Notes: generated by a model from the letters alone, not told the origin. A DNA stretch of 64,000 bases from Variovorax sp. MHTC-1 (GCF_003984645.1 NZ_RWKI01000001.1:372001-436000), one strand, 5' to 3'; positions 7,763 to 16,923 are shown, counted from the stretch's first letter. Translations and numbers: made by a program.

Positions 7763-8860
7763 ATGTTATTCCATTCCTCTTTACGCAAGGAGCTGTCCCG
7801 CAGCTTCGGGGCCACCCTCGTGGTCCTCGCCACCATCGTGATGACCATGATGCTGATCCGCACGCTCGGACTGGCATCGCGGGGCAGCGTGAATCCGTCC
7901 GAGGTGTTCCTCGTGATGGCATACACGGTGCTCGGCTACATGCCGACGATCCTGAGCCTCAGCCTGTTCATCTCGATCGTGGGCACCCTGTCGCGCATGT
8001 ACCGCGACAGCGAGATGGTGATCTGGTTCTCGAGCGGACGCGGCTTGGCCGATTTCGTGCAGCCCCTGTTCCGCTTCGCCTGGCCGGTGCTGCTCCTGAT
8101 CGCCGTGTTCGCGCTGGTGGGCTGGCCATGGGCCAACTCGCAGACCCAGGGCATGCGCGAACAATACCAGCGCCGCGGCGACATCGAGCGCGTGTCGCCC
8201 GGCGAGTTCCGCGAGTCGGCCGGGCGCAACCGCGTGTTTTTCATCGACAAGGACACGCCGGACGGCGCCACTGCCAACAACGTCTTCATCTCCTCGATCG
8301 AGCGCAACATGCAGTACATCACCTCGGCCCGCAGCGGGCGGATAGAGGACGTCGGAGAGTCGCGCTACCTCATGCTTAGAAACGGCCAGCGCGTTTCGCG
8401 GACGCTGGACGGGACGGAGCTCAAGATCAGCGAGTTCGACACCTACGGCACCAAGATCGGCGGCGACGAGGGGGTGTCGGCAGACACGAGCCCGGTGCGC
8501 ACCCGCACCACGCTGACGCTGCTGCGGGAGCCGAACGCGACCAATCGCGCCGAGCTGGCCTGGCGCCTCGGCATGCTGTTCGCGGCCATCAATTTCGTGC
8601 TGCTGGCGCTGACCCTGTCGAGCGTGAATCCGCGCGTCGGCCGCAGCGGCAACCTGCTCTTCGCGCTGTTTGCCTTCGTCCTCTACTACAACATGCTCAA
8701 TCTCGGCCAGAACTGGGTGGGCTCCGGCCGCTACAGCATGGGCGGCTTCATGCTGGCGCTGCATGGTGGCGCGCTGCTGCTCGGCCTTCTCTGGCTTGCC
8801 AAGCGACACTTCAACTGGAGCCGCCCGCGCATGCGGCCCGCAACGCCGCCCCACGCGTGA
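7763..8860 (+). CDS. lptF: Lipopolysaccharide export permease LptF
   Basis: A 365-residue inner-membrane protein of the YjgP/YjgQ family. It has an N-terminal block of three transmembrane segments, a large periplasmic beta-jellyroll region (about residues 125-260, e.g. ESAGRNRVFFIDKD), and a C-terminal block of three transmembrane segments. With LptG and the ATPase LptB it pulls LPS out of the inner membrane. The start ATG 7763 is the first codon compatible with the conserved N-terminus (LFHSSLRKELSRSFGATL). It overlaps lptG by 4 bases. Its promoter must lie in or across the start of divergent pepA. Confidence 0.94.
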   Translation: MLFHSSLRKELSRSFGATLVVLATIVMTMMLIRTLGLASRGSVNPSEVFLVMAYTVLGYMPTILSLSLFISIVGTLSRMYRDSEMVIWFSSGRGLADFVQPLFRFAWPVLLLIAVFALVGWPWANSQTQGMREQYQRRGDIERVSPGEFRESAGRNRVFFIDKDTPDGATANNVFISSIERNMQYITSARSGRIEDVGESRYLMLRNGQRVSRTLDGTELKISEFDTYGTKIGGDEGVSADTSPVRTRTTLTLLREPNATNRAELAWRLGMLFAAINFVLLALTLSSVNPRVGRSGNLLFALFAFVLYYNMLNLGQNWVGSGRYSMGGFMLALHGGALLLGLLWLAKRHFNWSRPRMRPATPPHA

Positions 8861-9966
8861 AAACCATTCGCCGACTGATCTATGTGGAGGTGCTGAAGGC
8901 CGTGGCCTTCGTCACCCTCGGTTTCCTGAGCCTGTTCTTCTTCTTCGACTTCGTCGACGAGCTGCAGTCGATCGGCAAGCCGGGGAGCGGCGCATACGGC
9001 GCCGCCCAAGCCCTGGTTTTCGTGACGCTGCTGATCCCGAGCCACCTGTACGAGCTGCTGCCGATCACCGTGCTGATCGGCACCATCTTCGTGATGGCGC
9101 GGCTCGCCCAGAGCTCCGAATACACGATCCTGCGCACCAGCGGTCTCGGGCCGTGGCGTGCGCTGCGCACGCTGCTGGTGCTCGGGCTCGGCTTCGTGTT
9201 CCTGACCTTCGCCGTCGGCGACTACATCTCGCCGGCCTCGGACCGGACCGCCCAGCTGCTCAAGTCGCGCTACCAGGGGGTCTTCACGCTCGCGGGCAAC
9301 ACGGGTGCCTGGCTGAAGGAAAAGCAGGGTGACATGTCCTACGCGGTCAACGTCGTTTCGATGGCGCGCGACGGCACGCTGAAGAGTCCGCGCATCTTCG
9401 AGTTCGACGGCAAGGGCTTCGTGACCTCGCAGACCACCGCATCCTTCGCGCGCATCGTCGACGGCTACTGGGCGCTCTTCGGGGTCGAGCAACAGCAGTA
9501 CGACACCCGCAATGCGGCCGACCGGGCCCGCATCGTCACCACCAAGCTTCCGGCGCTGGACTGGCCCAGCTCGCTCACGCGCGAGATGGTGTCGGTTGCC
9601 CTGCTGCGCCCGGACCGCATGCGAACGCTCGACCTGTTCGAATACATCCAGCACCTCAATGCCAACGGGCAGACCGCGCAGCGCTACGAGATTGAGTTCT
9701 GGCGCAAGGTGTTCTACCCGCTGTCCTGCCTCGTGATGGTGGTGCTCGCCCTGCCCTTCGCCTACCTGCATTTCCGCCAGGCGGGCATCACGGCCTATGT
9801 GTTCGGCGGCGTGATGATCGGCATCAGCTTCTTCCTGTTGAACAACGTGTTCGGCTACCTGGGCAACCTCAGCAACTGGCGGCCCTGGATCACGGCGGCG
9901 GCGCCCGGCCTGATCTACACGGTGATGTCGCTGGCCGCTTTCAGCTGGCTGGTGCTGCGGCGGTAG
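8857..9966 (+). CDS. lptG: Lipopolysaccharide export permease LptG
   Basis: A 369-residue partner of LptF with the same layout: transmembrane segments at about residues 10-30, 60-80, 100-125 and three in the last 90 residues, with a periplasmic domain between. The family N-terminus KTIRRLIYVEVLKAVAFVT is clear. It starts at GTG 8857, overlapping the lptF stop (GTGA), so the two subunits should be made in equal amounts. cbiX follows 5 bases after the stop. Confidence 0.94.
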   Translation: MKTIRRLIYVEVLKAVAFVTLGFLSLFFFFDFVDELQSIGKPGSGAYGAAQALVFVTLLIPSHLYELLPITVLIGTIFVMARLAQSSEYTILRTSGLGPWRALRTLLVLGLGFVFLTFAVGDYISPASDRTAQLLKSRYQGVFTLAGNTGAWLKEKQGDMSYAVNVVSMARDGTLKSPRIFEFDGKGFVTSQTTASFARIVDGYWALFGVEQQQYDTRNAADRARIVTTKLPALDWPSSLTREMVSVALLRPDRMRTLDLFEYIQHLNANGQTAQRYEIEFWRKVFYPLSCLVMVVLALPFAYLHFRQAGITAYVFGGVMIGISFFLLNNVFGYLGNLSNWRPWITAAAPGLIYTVMSLAAFSWLVLRR

Positions 9967-9971
9967 TAGCC

Positions 9972-10340
9972 ATGCAGGCGGCGACAGGCATCGTGCTTTT
10001 TGCGCATGGTTCGCGCGACGAGCGCTGGCGCGCGCCGGTAGAGGCCGTGGCGCGCCGCGTCGCGGCGCTCGATCCCTCGGCCCGCGTCGCCTGCGCCTAT
10101 CTCGAACTGGTGACCCCGGATCTGCCAACCGCAGCGGCAGAATTGATTGCCGACGGAGCCGTCTCCATCCGCGTGGTGCCGCTTTTTCTCGGCATAGGTA
10201 AGCATCTGCGCGAAGACCTGCCGCGCTTGCTCGACGACTTGCGTGCCGCGCACCCGGGCGTCGTCTTCTCGCTCGCGCAGGCGGTGGGCGAAGAGCCAGA
10301 GGTGATCGATCTGCTGGCTCGGGTGGCGCTCAAATTCTGA
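9972..10340 (+). CDS. CbiX/SirB-type sirohydrochlorin chelatase, short form
   Basis: A 122-residue single-domain class II chelatase. It has the N-terminal metal-binding histidine in LFAHGSRDERW, and RVVPLFLGIGKHLREDLP with the second conserved histidine. Short CbiX proteins insert cobalt, iron or nickel into sirohydrochlorin as homodimers. It lies just upstream of a CysB-type regulator, which fits a role in making siroheme for sulfite or nitrite reduction, although the metal cannot be read from the sequence. Confidence 0.85.
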   Translation: MQAATGIVLFAHGSRDERWRAPVEAVARRVAALDPSARVACAYLELVTPDLPTAAAELIADGAVSIRVVPLFLGIGKHLREDLPRLLDDLRAAHPGVVFSLAQAVGEEPEVIDLLARVALKF

Positions 10341-10371
10341 AACATGCGGCACCTTCGATAGACAGGGAAGG

Positions 10372-10400
10372 CATAATGAATTCCGAAATAAGACGGAATT
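10372..10400 (+). promoter_or_regulatory. Possible promoter and operator of the cysB-type gene
   Basis: The 64-base gap before the regulator gene is AT-rich. CATAAT (10372-10377) fits a -10 box. Immediately after it is a perfect inverted repeat, AATTCCG (10379-10385) and CGGAATT (10394-10400), spaced by 8 bases and ending just before ATG 10405. A dyad overlapping the start region suggests autoregulation, as in many LysR regulators. Inference only. Confidence 0.45.
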
Positions 10401-10404
10401 TGTT

Positions 10405-11346
10405 ATGAATCTTCACCAGTTCAAATTCGTGCAAGAAGCGGTTCGGCGCAACCTCAATCTGACCGAGGCGGCCAAGGCGCTTCACACCTCGCAGCCGGGC
10501 GTGTCCAAGGCCATCATCGAACTCGAGGAAGAGCTGGGCGTGGAGATCTTCGCGCGCCACGGCAAGCGCCTCAAGCGGGTCACCGAACCCGGACAGCATG
10601 TGCTCGCGAGCATCGAGCTGATCATGCGCGAGGTCGGCAACCTCAAGCGCATCGGCGAGCAGTTCAGCGCGCAGGACAGCGGCACCCTATCGATCGCCAC
10701 CACGCACACGCAGGCGCGCTACGTGCTGCCGGTGCCGGTGGCGAAGCTGCGCGAGGCCTATCCCAAGGTCAACGTGAGCCTGCACCAGGGCTCGCCCGAC
10801 CAGGTGGCGCGCATGGTGATCGACGAGATCGCGGAGATCGGCATCGCGACCGAATCGCTGTCCGACTACGCCGATCTGGTGACCATCCCCTGCTACGAAT
10901 GGCAGCACGTGCTCGTGCTGCCCAAGGAACATCCGCTCGCGAACAAGGAACGCATCTCGCTCGAGGACATCGCGGCGGAGCCGATCATCACCTACCACCC
11001 CTCCTTCACCGGGCGCACGCGCATCGACCATGCGTTCGCGCACAAGAAGCTCACGCCGCGCATCGCGCTCGAGGCCATCGACTCCGATGTCATCAAGACC
11101 TACGTGCGGCTCGGCCTCGGCGTCGGCATCGTGGCCGAGATGGCGGTGCGCGACGACTCCAATGCCGACCTCGTGGTGCGGCCGATGGGCCATGTGTTCG
11201 GCACCAACATTGCGCGCGTCGCATTCAAGCGCAGCGCCTACCTGCGCAACTTCGTCTTCAAATTCGCCGAGCTGCTCTCCGACCGGCTCGATCGCAACCT
11301 GATCGCCAAGGCCTTGAGCGGTCACAACCAGGACTACGAGCTATGA
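10405..11346 (+). CDS. cysB: LysR-family regulator of the CysB/Cbl type
   Basis: A 313-residue LysR-type regulator. The N-terminal winged helix-turn-helix spans about residues 5-60 (LTEAAKALHTSQPGVSKAI). The ligand-binding domain matches CysB proteins: SIATTHTQARYVLP, which forms the sulfate/thiosulfate/acetylserine pocket, and the family-typical ITYHPSFTGRTRID. CysB proteins are tetrameric activators of sulfate assimilation that respond to N- or O-acetylserine. In Burkholderiales this type is usually the main CysB, but a Cbl-like or SsuE-type role is not excluded. Confidence 0.88.
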   Translation: MNLHQFKFVQEAVRRNLNLTEAAKALHTSQPGVSKAIIELEEELGVEIFARHGKRLKRVTEPGQHVLASIELIMREVGNLKRIGEQFSAQDSGTLSIATTHTQARYVLPVPVAKLREAYPKVNVSLHQGSPDQVARMVIDEIAEIGIATESLSDYADLVTIPCYEWQHVLVLPKEHPLANKERISLEDIAAEPIITYHPSFTGRTRIDHAFAHKKLTPRIALEAIDSDVIKTYVRLGLGVGIVAEMAVRDDSNADLVVRPMGHVFGTNIARVAFKRSAYLRNFVFKFAELLSDRLDRNLIAKALSGHNQDYEL

Positions 11347-11354
11347 GCAACGCA

Positions 11355-11421
11355 GGGCCGCCCCAAGTGGCGAAAGCCCCCTCGGGGGGCAGCGAGCACA
11401 CGAAGTGCCGAGCGTGGGGGC
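11355..11421 (+). repeat. GC-rich palindromic intergenic repeat, copy 1
   Basis: This element fills the gap between the cysB-type gene and the aminotransferase. Its core contains the self-complementary GCCCCCTCGGGGGGC (11376-11390), followed by AGCGAGCACACGAAGTGCCG and AGCGTGGGGG. The same arrangement recurs at 16.2, 23.4, 25.9 and 26.9 kb. The left part begins GGGCCGCCCCAAG. It ends 5 bases before ATG 11426. Confidence 0.85.
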
Positions 11422-11425
11422 CAAC

Positions 11426-12592
11426 ATGAGCAGCGCCCCCGCCCGGACCCCCGACGTCCGGACCAAGCTACCCGCCGTCGGCACCACCATCTTCACCGTG
11501 ATGTCGGCCCTGGCGGCCGAGAAGAAGGCGGTGAACCTCGGCCAGGGATTTCCGGACTTCGATTGCGATCCGAAGCTGCTCGAAGCCGTCACGCAGGCAA
11601 TGGCAGCCGGCCACAACCAGTACCCGCCGATGCCCGGCATTCCCGCGCTGCGCGAGGCGATCGCCGCGAAGATCTCGGCGCTCTACGGGCACCGCTACGA
11701 TCCGAACACCGAGATCTCCGTCACTGCCGGCGCCACCCAGGCCATCATCACGGCGATCCTCGCGGTGGTGCGCGCGGGCGACGAAGTGATCGTGCTCGAA
11801 CCCTGCTACGACAGCTACGCGCCCAACATCGACCTGGCCGGCGGCACCGTGGTGCGCGTGCCGCTCACGCCCGGCAGCTTTCGCCCCGACTTCGACAAGA
11901 TCGCGGCCGCCATCACGCCGCGCACGCGCGCCATCATCGTCAACACGCCGCACAACCCCAGCGCCACCGTGTGGACCGAAGCGGAGATGCGCCGGCTCGA
12001 CGAACTGCTCGCGCCCACCGACGTGCTGGTGATCAGCGACGAGGTCTACGAGCACATGGTCTATGCCGGCGCGCGCCATGAAAGCGCGGCGCGCTTTCCG
12101 GGGCTCGCGGCGCGCACATTCATCGTGAGCAGCTTCGGCAAGACCTACCATGTGACCGGCTGGAAGGTCGGCTACGTGGCCGCGCCGGCGGCGCTCAGCG
12201 CCGAGTTCCGCAAGGTGCACCAGTTCAACGTGTTCACCGTGAACACGCCCATGCAGCATGCGCTCGCGAGCTATATGGCCGACCCCGCGCCCTACCTCGA
12301 GCTCCCGGCCTTCTACCAGCACAAGCGCGACCTGTTCGCAGCCGGCCTGGCGAAGACGCGGCTCAAGCTGCTGCCCAGCGCGGGCACCTACTTCCAGTGC
12401 GTGGACATCAGCCAGGTCAGCGACCTGGGCGAGTCCGACTTCTGCCAGTGGCTCACGAGCGAGATCGGCGTCGCCGCCATTCCGCTCTCGGCCTTCTATG
12501 CCGACGGCTTCGACCAGCGCGTGGTGCGCTTCTGCTTCGCGAAAAAGGACGAAACGCTGCAAGTTGCCATCGACCGACTGGCGCGGCTCTGA
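11426..12592 (+). CDS. Class I/II PLP aminotransferase, YbdL-like methionine aminotransferase
   Basis: A 388-residue aminotransferase of fold type I. Visible are the N-terminal NLGQGFPDFDCDP, the YPPMPGIPALREAI substrate loop, TPHNPSATVW, the ISDEVYEHMVY stretch, and the cofactor lysine in SSFGKTYHVTGWK (about residue 239). These match YbdL/MtnE-like enzymes that use methionine and 2-oxo-4-methylthiobutyrate, or glutamine transaminase K relatives. ATG 11426 was taken as the start; an earlier ATG at 11405 would be translated out of repeat copy 1. Distance from the cysB-type gene is 79 bases. Confidence 0.88.
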   Translation: MSSAPARTPDVRTKLPAVGTTIFTVMSALAAEKKAVNLGQGFPDFDCDPKLLEAVTQAMAAGHNQYPPMPGIPALREAIAAKISALYGHRYDPNTEISVTAGATQAIITAILAVVRAGDEVIVLEPCYDSYAPNIDLAGGTVVRVPLTPGSFRPDFDKIAAAITPRTRAIIVNTPHNPSATVWTEAEMRRLDELLAPTDVLVISDEVYEHMVYAGARHESAARFPGLAARTFIVSSFGKTYHVTGWKVGYVAAPAALSAEFRKVHQFNVFTVNTPMQHALASYMADPAPYLELPAFYQHKRDLFAAGLAKTRLKLLPSAGTYFQCVDISQVSDLGESDFCQWLTSEIGVAAIPLSAFYADGFDQRVVRFCFAKKDETLQVAIDRLARL

Positions 12593-12699
12593 CACGAACG
12601 GTAGGAGAGTCCTGACCGCCGGAGGGCGCGCCTTCCGGCGACGGACTCGCGTTTCGACGCCCAACATGAGGCTCCAACACAAAAGGCCTAGGAGAAATC

Positions 12700-12858
12700 A
12701 TGTCGCTCTCAATGATCCTGCTGATCGTTCTGGTCCTGCTTCTGATCGGCGCATTGCCGAGCTGGGGCTACAGCCGCAGCTGGGGCTATGGCCCGAGCGG
12801 TGGCCTGGGCCTCGTGCTGCTGGTGGTGATCGTGCTGCTCCTCATGGGGCGCATATAG
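12700..12858 (+). CDS. Tiny membrane protein, DUF3309-like
   Basis: A 52-residue protein with two hydrophobic stretches (about residues 3-19 and 34-50) separated by SWGYSRSWGYGPSGG, the repeat-like SWGY/GYGPS linker typical of DUF3309 proteins. It has a clear ribosome site (AGGAGAAA, 12689-12696) and its own downstream terminator. Such peptides are widespread in proteobacteria, with no established function; they are thought to sit in the inner membrane. Confidence 0.83.
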   Translation: MSLSMILLIVLVLLLIGALPSWGYSRSWGYGPSGGLGLVLLVVIVLLLMGRI

Positions 12859-12892
12859 CGGATGCGCACCCCCACTCGAACGCTTGAAAGCA

Positions 12893-12919
12893 AAGCCCGC
12901 TCCGGCGGGCTTTTTTTTT
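12893..12919 (+). terminator. Rho-independent terminator after the DUF3309-like gene
   Basis: The stem AAGCCCGC (12893-12900) pairs with GCGGGCTT (12905-12912) through a TCCG tetraloop and is followed by a run of T to 12919. It separates this plus-strand unit from the convergent hrpA gene ending at 12933. Confidence 0.88.
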
Positions 12920-12932
12920 GCCCGCGCCGAAG

Positions 12933-15900
12933 TCAGCTCTCGAGCTGCACCCACAGCTTGTCCAGCCGCTTGACGCTGACCGGCTGCGGCGTGCGCAGCT
13001 CCTGCGCGAAGAAACTCACGCGCAGTTCCTCGAGCAGCCAGCGAAACTCGCTCATGCGTTCGTCGAGCGCACCCTTGCGCTCGGCCAGCAGGCGCCAGTA
13101 GCGCTGCTCCTGCGGCCGCAGCTCCGCGAGCCGCTGTGCGTCGCGCGCCGGGTCGGCCCGCAGCTTGTCCAGGCGCAAGATGATGGCCTTGAGATAGCGC
13201 GCAAAGTGCGCCAGCCGCGGCCAGGGCGTGTCGGCGATGAAGCGCTTGCCGACTAGACGCTGCAGCTGCTGCGCCGCGTCGGCCGTGGCGGCGGGCTGGA
13301 TCTTCGTCTCCTTGATCTTGCGCACGGCCAGCGTGTACTCGGCAAGGATGGCGCCGGCCAGCCGCGCGACCTCGTTGGCGATCAGCGTGAGCCGCCCGCG
13401 GCCTTCCTCCACGCGCTGCTTGAAAGCCGCCCCGTCGGCCGGCAGCGGCTCCTGCAGGAAGGCGCGCTCGAGCGCCACGTCGACGATCTGGGCGCGCAGT
13501 TCCTCGGCCGTGCCGAGCGGCATGTAGGCGACCGCCATCTTCTGCAGATCGGGGATGTTCTTTTCGAGGTACTTGAGCGCATCCTTGAGCTGCAGCGCGA
13601 ACAGGCGGCGCAGGCCGGCGCGATGCTTGGCGGCGGCCACCGCAGGCTCGTCGAAGACCTCGATCGTCACCGCGTCGCCGTCATCGACCAGCGCCGGAAA
13701 GCCGATCAGCGACTGCGCGCCGCGCCGCACTTCCATCAACTCCGGCAGCTCGCCGAAAGTCCATGCCGTGTAGCGCTGGCCTGCCGGCAGCGCGGGCGTT
13801 GCAGGCGCCTTGGCCACGGCCTTGTTCTCGGCCGGCGCAGACGCTTCGGGCTTGCCGACGGAGGCCTTGACGTTGATTCCCGCCAGCGCCTGGAACGCAC
13901 CGCGCGCTTGCGAGCCGAGCTCCGCCTTCAGCGCGCCGAGGCTGCGCCCCATGCCGAGCTGGCGGCCGTGCTCGTCGACCACGCGCAGGTTCATGAACAG
14001 GTGCGGCGGCAGCATGTCGAGCTTGAAGTCGGTCCGCTTCACGTCGAGGCTGGTCTGATCGCGCACGCGTTTGAGCAGCGCATCGGTCAGCGAACCGTGG
14101 CCGAAGACTTCGGGTGCGGCCAGTTGCTCCGCGAGGCGCGCGGCCGATTCCGGCAGTGGCACCAGGCGGGCGCGCGGCTTCTGCGGCAGGCTCTTCAGCA
14201 GCGCCTGCACCTTGTCCTTCAGCATGCCGCTCACCAGCCATTCGCAGCGCTCCTCGCTGACCTGGTTCAGCACGAAGAGCGGCACGGCGACCGTCAAGCC
14301 GTCCTTGGCATCGCCGGGCTCGTGCAGGTAGGTCGCGGCGCAATCGACGCCTCCCAGCCGGACTGTCGGCGGAAAGGACTGTGTCGTGATGCCGGCGGCC
14401 GTGTGCCGCATCAGCTCCTCGCGCGTCAGGAACAGCAGCCGCGGCTGCTCCCTCGACGCTTGCCGGTACCAGCTCTCGAAAGCGAGACCGCTCGAGACAT
14501 CGGGCGGCAACTGGGCGTCGTAGAAGGCGTAGATCAGTTCGTCATCGACCAGCACGTCCTGCCGGCGCGACTTGTGCTCCAGGCCCTCGACCTCGCGCAC
14601 CAGCTTGCGGTTGGCCGCGAGAAAGGGCAGCTTGCTCTCCCACTGCCCGTGGACCAGCGCTTCGCGGATGAAGATCTCGCGCGCAGCCACCGGGTCGACC
14701 TTGCTGAAGTCCACGCGACGTCCGCTGTAGACCACCAGCCCGTAGAGCGTGGCGCGCTCCAGCGCCGCCACCTGCGCACTCTTCTTCTCCCAGTGCGGGT
14801 CGAGCAGCTGCTTCTTGAGAAGGTGGCCCGCGACTTGTTCGAGCCACTGCGGCTCGATGTTCGCGATGCCTCGGCCGAACAGCCGCGTAGTCTCGACCAG
14901 CTCGGCGACGACGATCCAGCGGCCGGGCTTCTTCTTCAGATGCGCGCCCGGATGGCGGTAGAACTTGATGCCGCGCGCGCCGAGATAGGCCTCGTCGTCT
15001 TCCAGCTTCCAGCCGATGTTGCCGAGCAGGCCGGAGAGCATCGAGAGATGCAGCGGCTCGTAGCCTGCCGGCTCGCTGTTGATGCGCCATTTGTGCTCGG
15101 TGACCACCGTGAGCAGCTGCGAATGGATGTCGCGCCATTCGCGCACGCGGCGCACGTTGATGAAGTTCTGCCGCAGCAGCGACTCGTACTGGCGATTGCT
15201 CAGCTTGTGCGTGTCGCCATGGCCGCCGCGCGCATCGTGGATCCACTTCCACAGCCGCAGATACCCGCTGAACTCGCTCTTCTCGTCGTCGAACTTCGCA
15301 TGCGCCTGGTCGGCCTGCTGCTGCGCTTCCATCGGCCGGTCGCGCACGTCCTGCACCGACAGGGCGCTGGCGATCACCAGCACCTCTTCGAGCGCGCCGC
15401 GCGTGCGCGCCTCCAGGATCATGCGGCCGACCCGCGGGTCGAGCGGCAGCCTGGCCAGCTCGGCCCCCATCGGCGTGAGCTCGTTCGCATCGTCGACTGC
15501 GCCAAGCTCGTTGAGCAGCTGGTAGCCGTCGGCGATCGCGCGCCGCTGCGGCGCTTCGAGAAAAGGAAAGCGCTCGACGTCGCCCAGCCGCAGCGACTTC
15601 ATGCGCAGGATCACGCCGGCCAGCGAGGAGCGCAGGATTTCCGGATCGGTGAAGCGCGGCCGGTTTTCGAAATCCTTCTCGTCGTAGAGCCGGATGCAGA
15701 TGCCGTCGGCGACGCGGCCGCAGCGCCCCGCACGCTGGTTGGCCGCAGCCTGGCTGATCGGCTCGACCAGCAGTTGCTCCACCTTGCTGCGGAAGCTGTA
15801 GCGCTTGACGCGCGCGGTACCCGCATCGATCACGTAGCGGATGCCCGGCACGGTCAGCGAGGTCTCGGCGACGTTGGTGGCCAGCACGATGCGGCGACCC

Positions 15901-16880
15901 GTGTGGCCGTCGAAGATGCGGTCCTGCTCGGCCTGCGACAGGCGCGCGAACAGCGGCAGCACCTCGGCGCTGCGCATCAGCGGCTGATGGCTCAGATGCT
16001 TGCGCAGATGGTCGGCGGCCTCGCGGATCTCGCGCTCGCCCGGCAGGAAGACCAGGATGTCGCCGGCGTTGTGCGGGTCGCGCCAGAGCTCGTCGACGCC
16101 GTCGGCGATGGCGTTGGTGAGGTCGTAGTCGCGCGATTCCTCGAAGGGGCGATAGCGCTGTTCCACCGGAAACATGCGGCCCGACACCATGATCGTGGGA
16201 GCAGGCATCAATGGCCCCCACGCTCCGCGCTGCGCGTCGTCGCTGCCCCCCGAGGGGGCCGCGCCCGCCTTGGGGCGGCCCGGCGCCGGGCGAGCCGACG
16301 CGAAATGCTGCGCGAAGCGGTCCGCATCGATGGTGGCCGAGGTCACGATGACCTTGAGGTCCGGCCGCCGCGGCAGGATCTCGCGCAGGTAGCCCAGCAG
16401 GAAATCGATGTTCAGCGAGCGCTCGTGCGCCTCGTCGATGATCAGCGTGTCGTAGGCCTTGAGCAGCGGATCGGTCTGCGTCTCCGCCAGCAGGATGCCG
16501 TCGGTCATCAGCTTGACCGAGGCATCGCGCGACAGGCGGTCCTGGAAGCGCACCTTGAAGCCGACGACCTCGCCCAGCGGCGTCTTGAGTTCTTCGGCGA
16601 TGCGCTTGGCCACCGACGATGCGGCGATGCGCCTGGGCTGCGTGTGGCCGATCAGCCGGCCCTTGCCGGGGGGCGCATTGAGCTTGCCGCGCCCGAGGGC
16701 CAGCGCGATCTTGGGCAACTGCGTGGTCTTGCCCGAACCCGTCTCGCCGCAGACGATCACGACCTGGTTCGCCTCGATGGCGGCCATGATTTCGTCGCGC
16801 CGGGCCGACACCGGCAGGGATTCTGGAAACTCGATTCGAAGAGGGGACGAAGACAAGGCTGGCAGTTCGGGGAAAATCAT
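12933..16880 (-). CDS. hrpA: ATP-dependent RNA helicase HrpA (DEAH box)
   Basis: A 1315-residue DEAH helicase. Walker A GETGSGKT is at residues 45-52, DEAH at 149-152, SAT at 181-183 and motif VI QRAGRCGR at about 380, followed by the helicase-associated and OB-like domains and the long DUF3418 C-terminus. HrpA helps resolve stalled ribosomes and processes some fimbrial mRNAs in enterobacteria. Residues about 194-226 (ending GAWGPLM) look foreign: they are the in-frame translation of a palindromic intergenic repeat (copy 2) lying between motif III and VSGRMFPVE, where other HrpA proteins have only a few residues. The gene is divergent from argA with 43 bases between the starts. Confidence 0.95.
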   Translation of the reverse strand: MIFPELPALSSSPLRIEFPESLPVSARRDEIMAAIEANQVVIVCGETGSGKTTQLPKIALALGRGKLNAPPGKGRLIGHTQPRRIAASSVAKRIAEELKTPLGEVVGFKVRFQDRLSRDASVKLMTDGILLAETQTDPLLKAYDTLIIDEAHERSLNIDFLLGYLREILPRRPDLKVIVTSATIDADRFAQHFASARPAPGRPKAGAAPSGGSDDAQRGAWGPLMPAPTIMVSGRMFPVEQRYRPFEESRDYDLTNAIADGVDELWRDPHNAGDILVFLPGEREIREAADHLRKHLSHQPLMRSAEVLPLFARLSQAEQDRIFDGHTGRRIVLATNVAETSLTVPGIRYVIDAGTARVKRYSFRSKVEQLLVEPISQAAANQRAGRCGRVADGICIRLYDEKDFENRPRFTDPEILRSSLAGVILRMKSLRLGDVERFPFLEAPQRRAIADGYQLLNELGAVDDANELTPMGAELARLPLDPRVGRMILEARTRGALEEVLVIASALSVQDVRDRPMEAQQQADQAHAKFDDEKSEFSGYLRLWKWIHDARGGHGDTHKLSNRQYESLLRQNFINVRRVREWRDIHSQLLTVVTEHKWRINSEPAGYEPLHLSMLSGLLGNIGWKLEDDEAYLGARGIKFYRHPGAHLKKKPGRWIVVAELVETTRLFGRGIANIEPQWLEQVAGHLLKKQLLDPHWEKKSAQVAALERATLYGLVVYSGRRVDFSKVDPVAAREIFIREALVHGQWESKLPFLAANRKLVREVEGLEHKSRRQDVLVDDELIYAFYDAQLPPDVSSGLAFESWYRQASREQPRLLFLTREELMRHTAAGITTQSFPPTVRLGGVDCAATYLHEPGDAKDGLTVAVPLFVLNQVSEERCEWLVSGMLKDKVQALLKSLPQKPRARLVPLPESAARLAEQLAAPEVFGHGSLTDALLKRVRDQTSLDVKRTDFKLDMLPPHLFMNLRVVDEHGRQLGMGRSLGALKAELGSQARGAFQALAGINVKASVGKPEASAPAENKAVAKAPATPALPAGQRYTAWTFGELPELMEVRRGAQSLIGFPALVDDGDAVTIEVFDEPAVAAAKHRAGLRRLFALQLKDALKYLEKNIPDLQKMAVAYMPLGTAEELRAQIVDVALERAFLQEPLPADGAAFKQRVEEGRGRLTLIANEVARLAGAILAEYTLAVRKIKETKIQPAATADAAQQLQRLVGKRFIADTPWPRLAHFARYLKAIILRLDKLRADPARDAQRLAELRPQEQRYWRLLAERKGALDERMSEFRWLLEELRVSFFAQELRTPQPVSVKRLDKLWVQLES
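16213..16290 (-). repeat. GC-rich palindromic repeat, copy 2, inside hrpA
   Basis: Read on the minus strand it shows GGGCCGCCCCAAGGCGGGC, GGCCCCCTCGGGGGGCAGCG and AGCGTGGGGGC in the same order as copy 1. It keeps the hrpA reading frame open and contributes about 26-30 residues. It has the same orientation as hrpA. Confidence 0.83.
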
Positions 16881-16923
16881 CGATTATCTTGCGCCCGGCC
16901 CTTTCGCCTGCCCTACCCCGCCA

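Noticed and set aside
12617..12640. Hairpin CGCCGGA/TCCGGCG after the aminotransferase gene
   Set aside because: A stem is present but there is no T run; it may be a weak or Rho-assisted end, not enough to list as a terminator.
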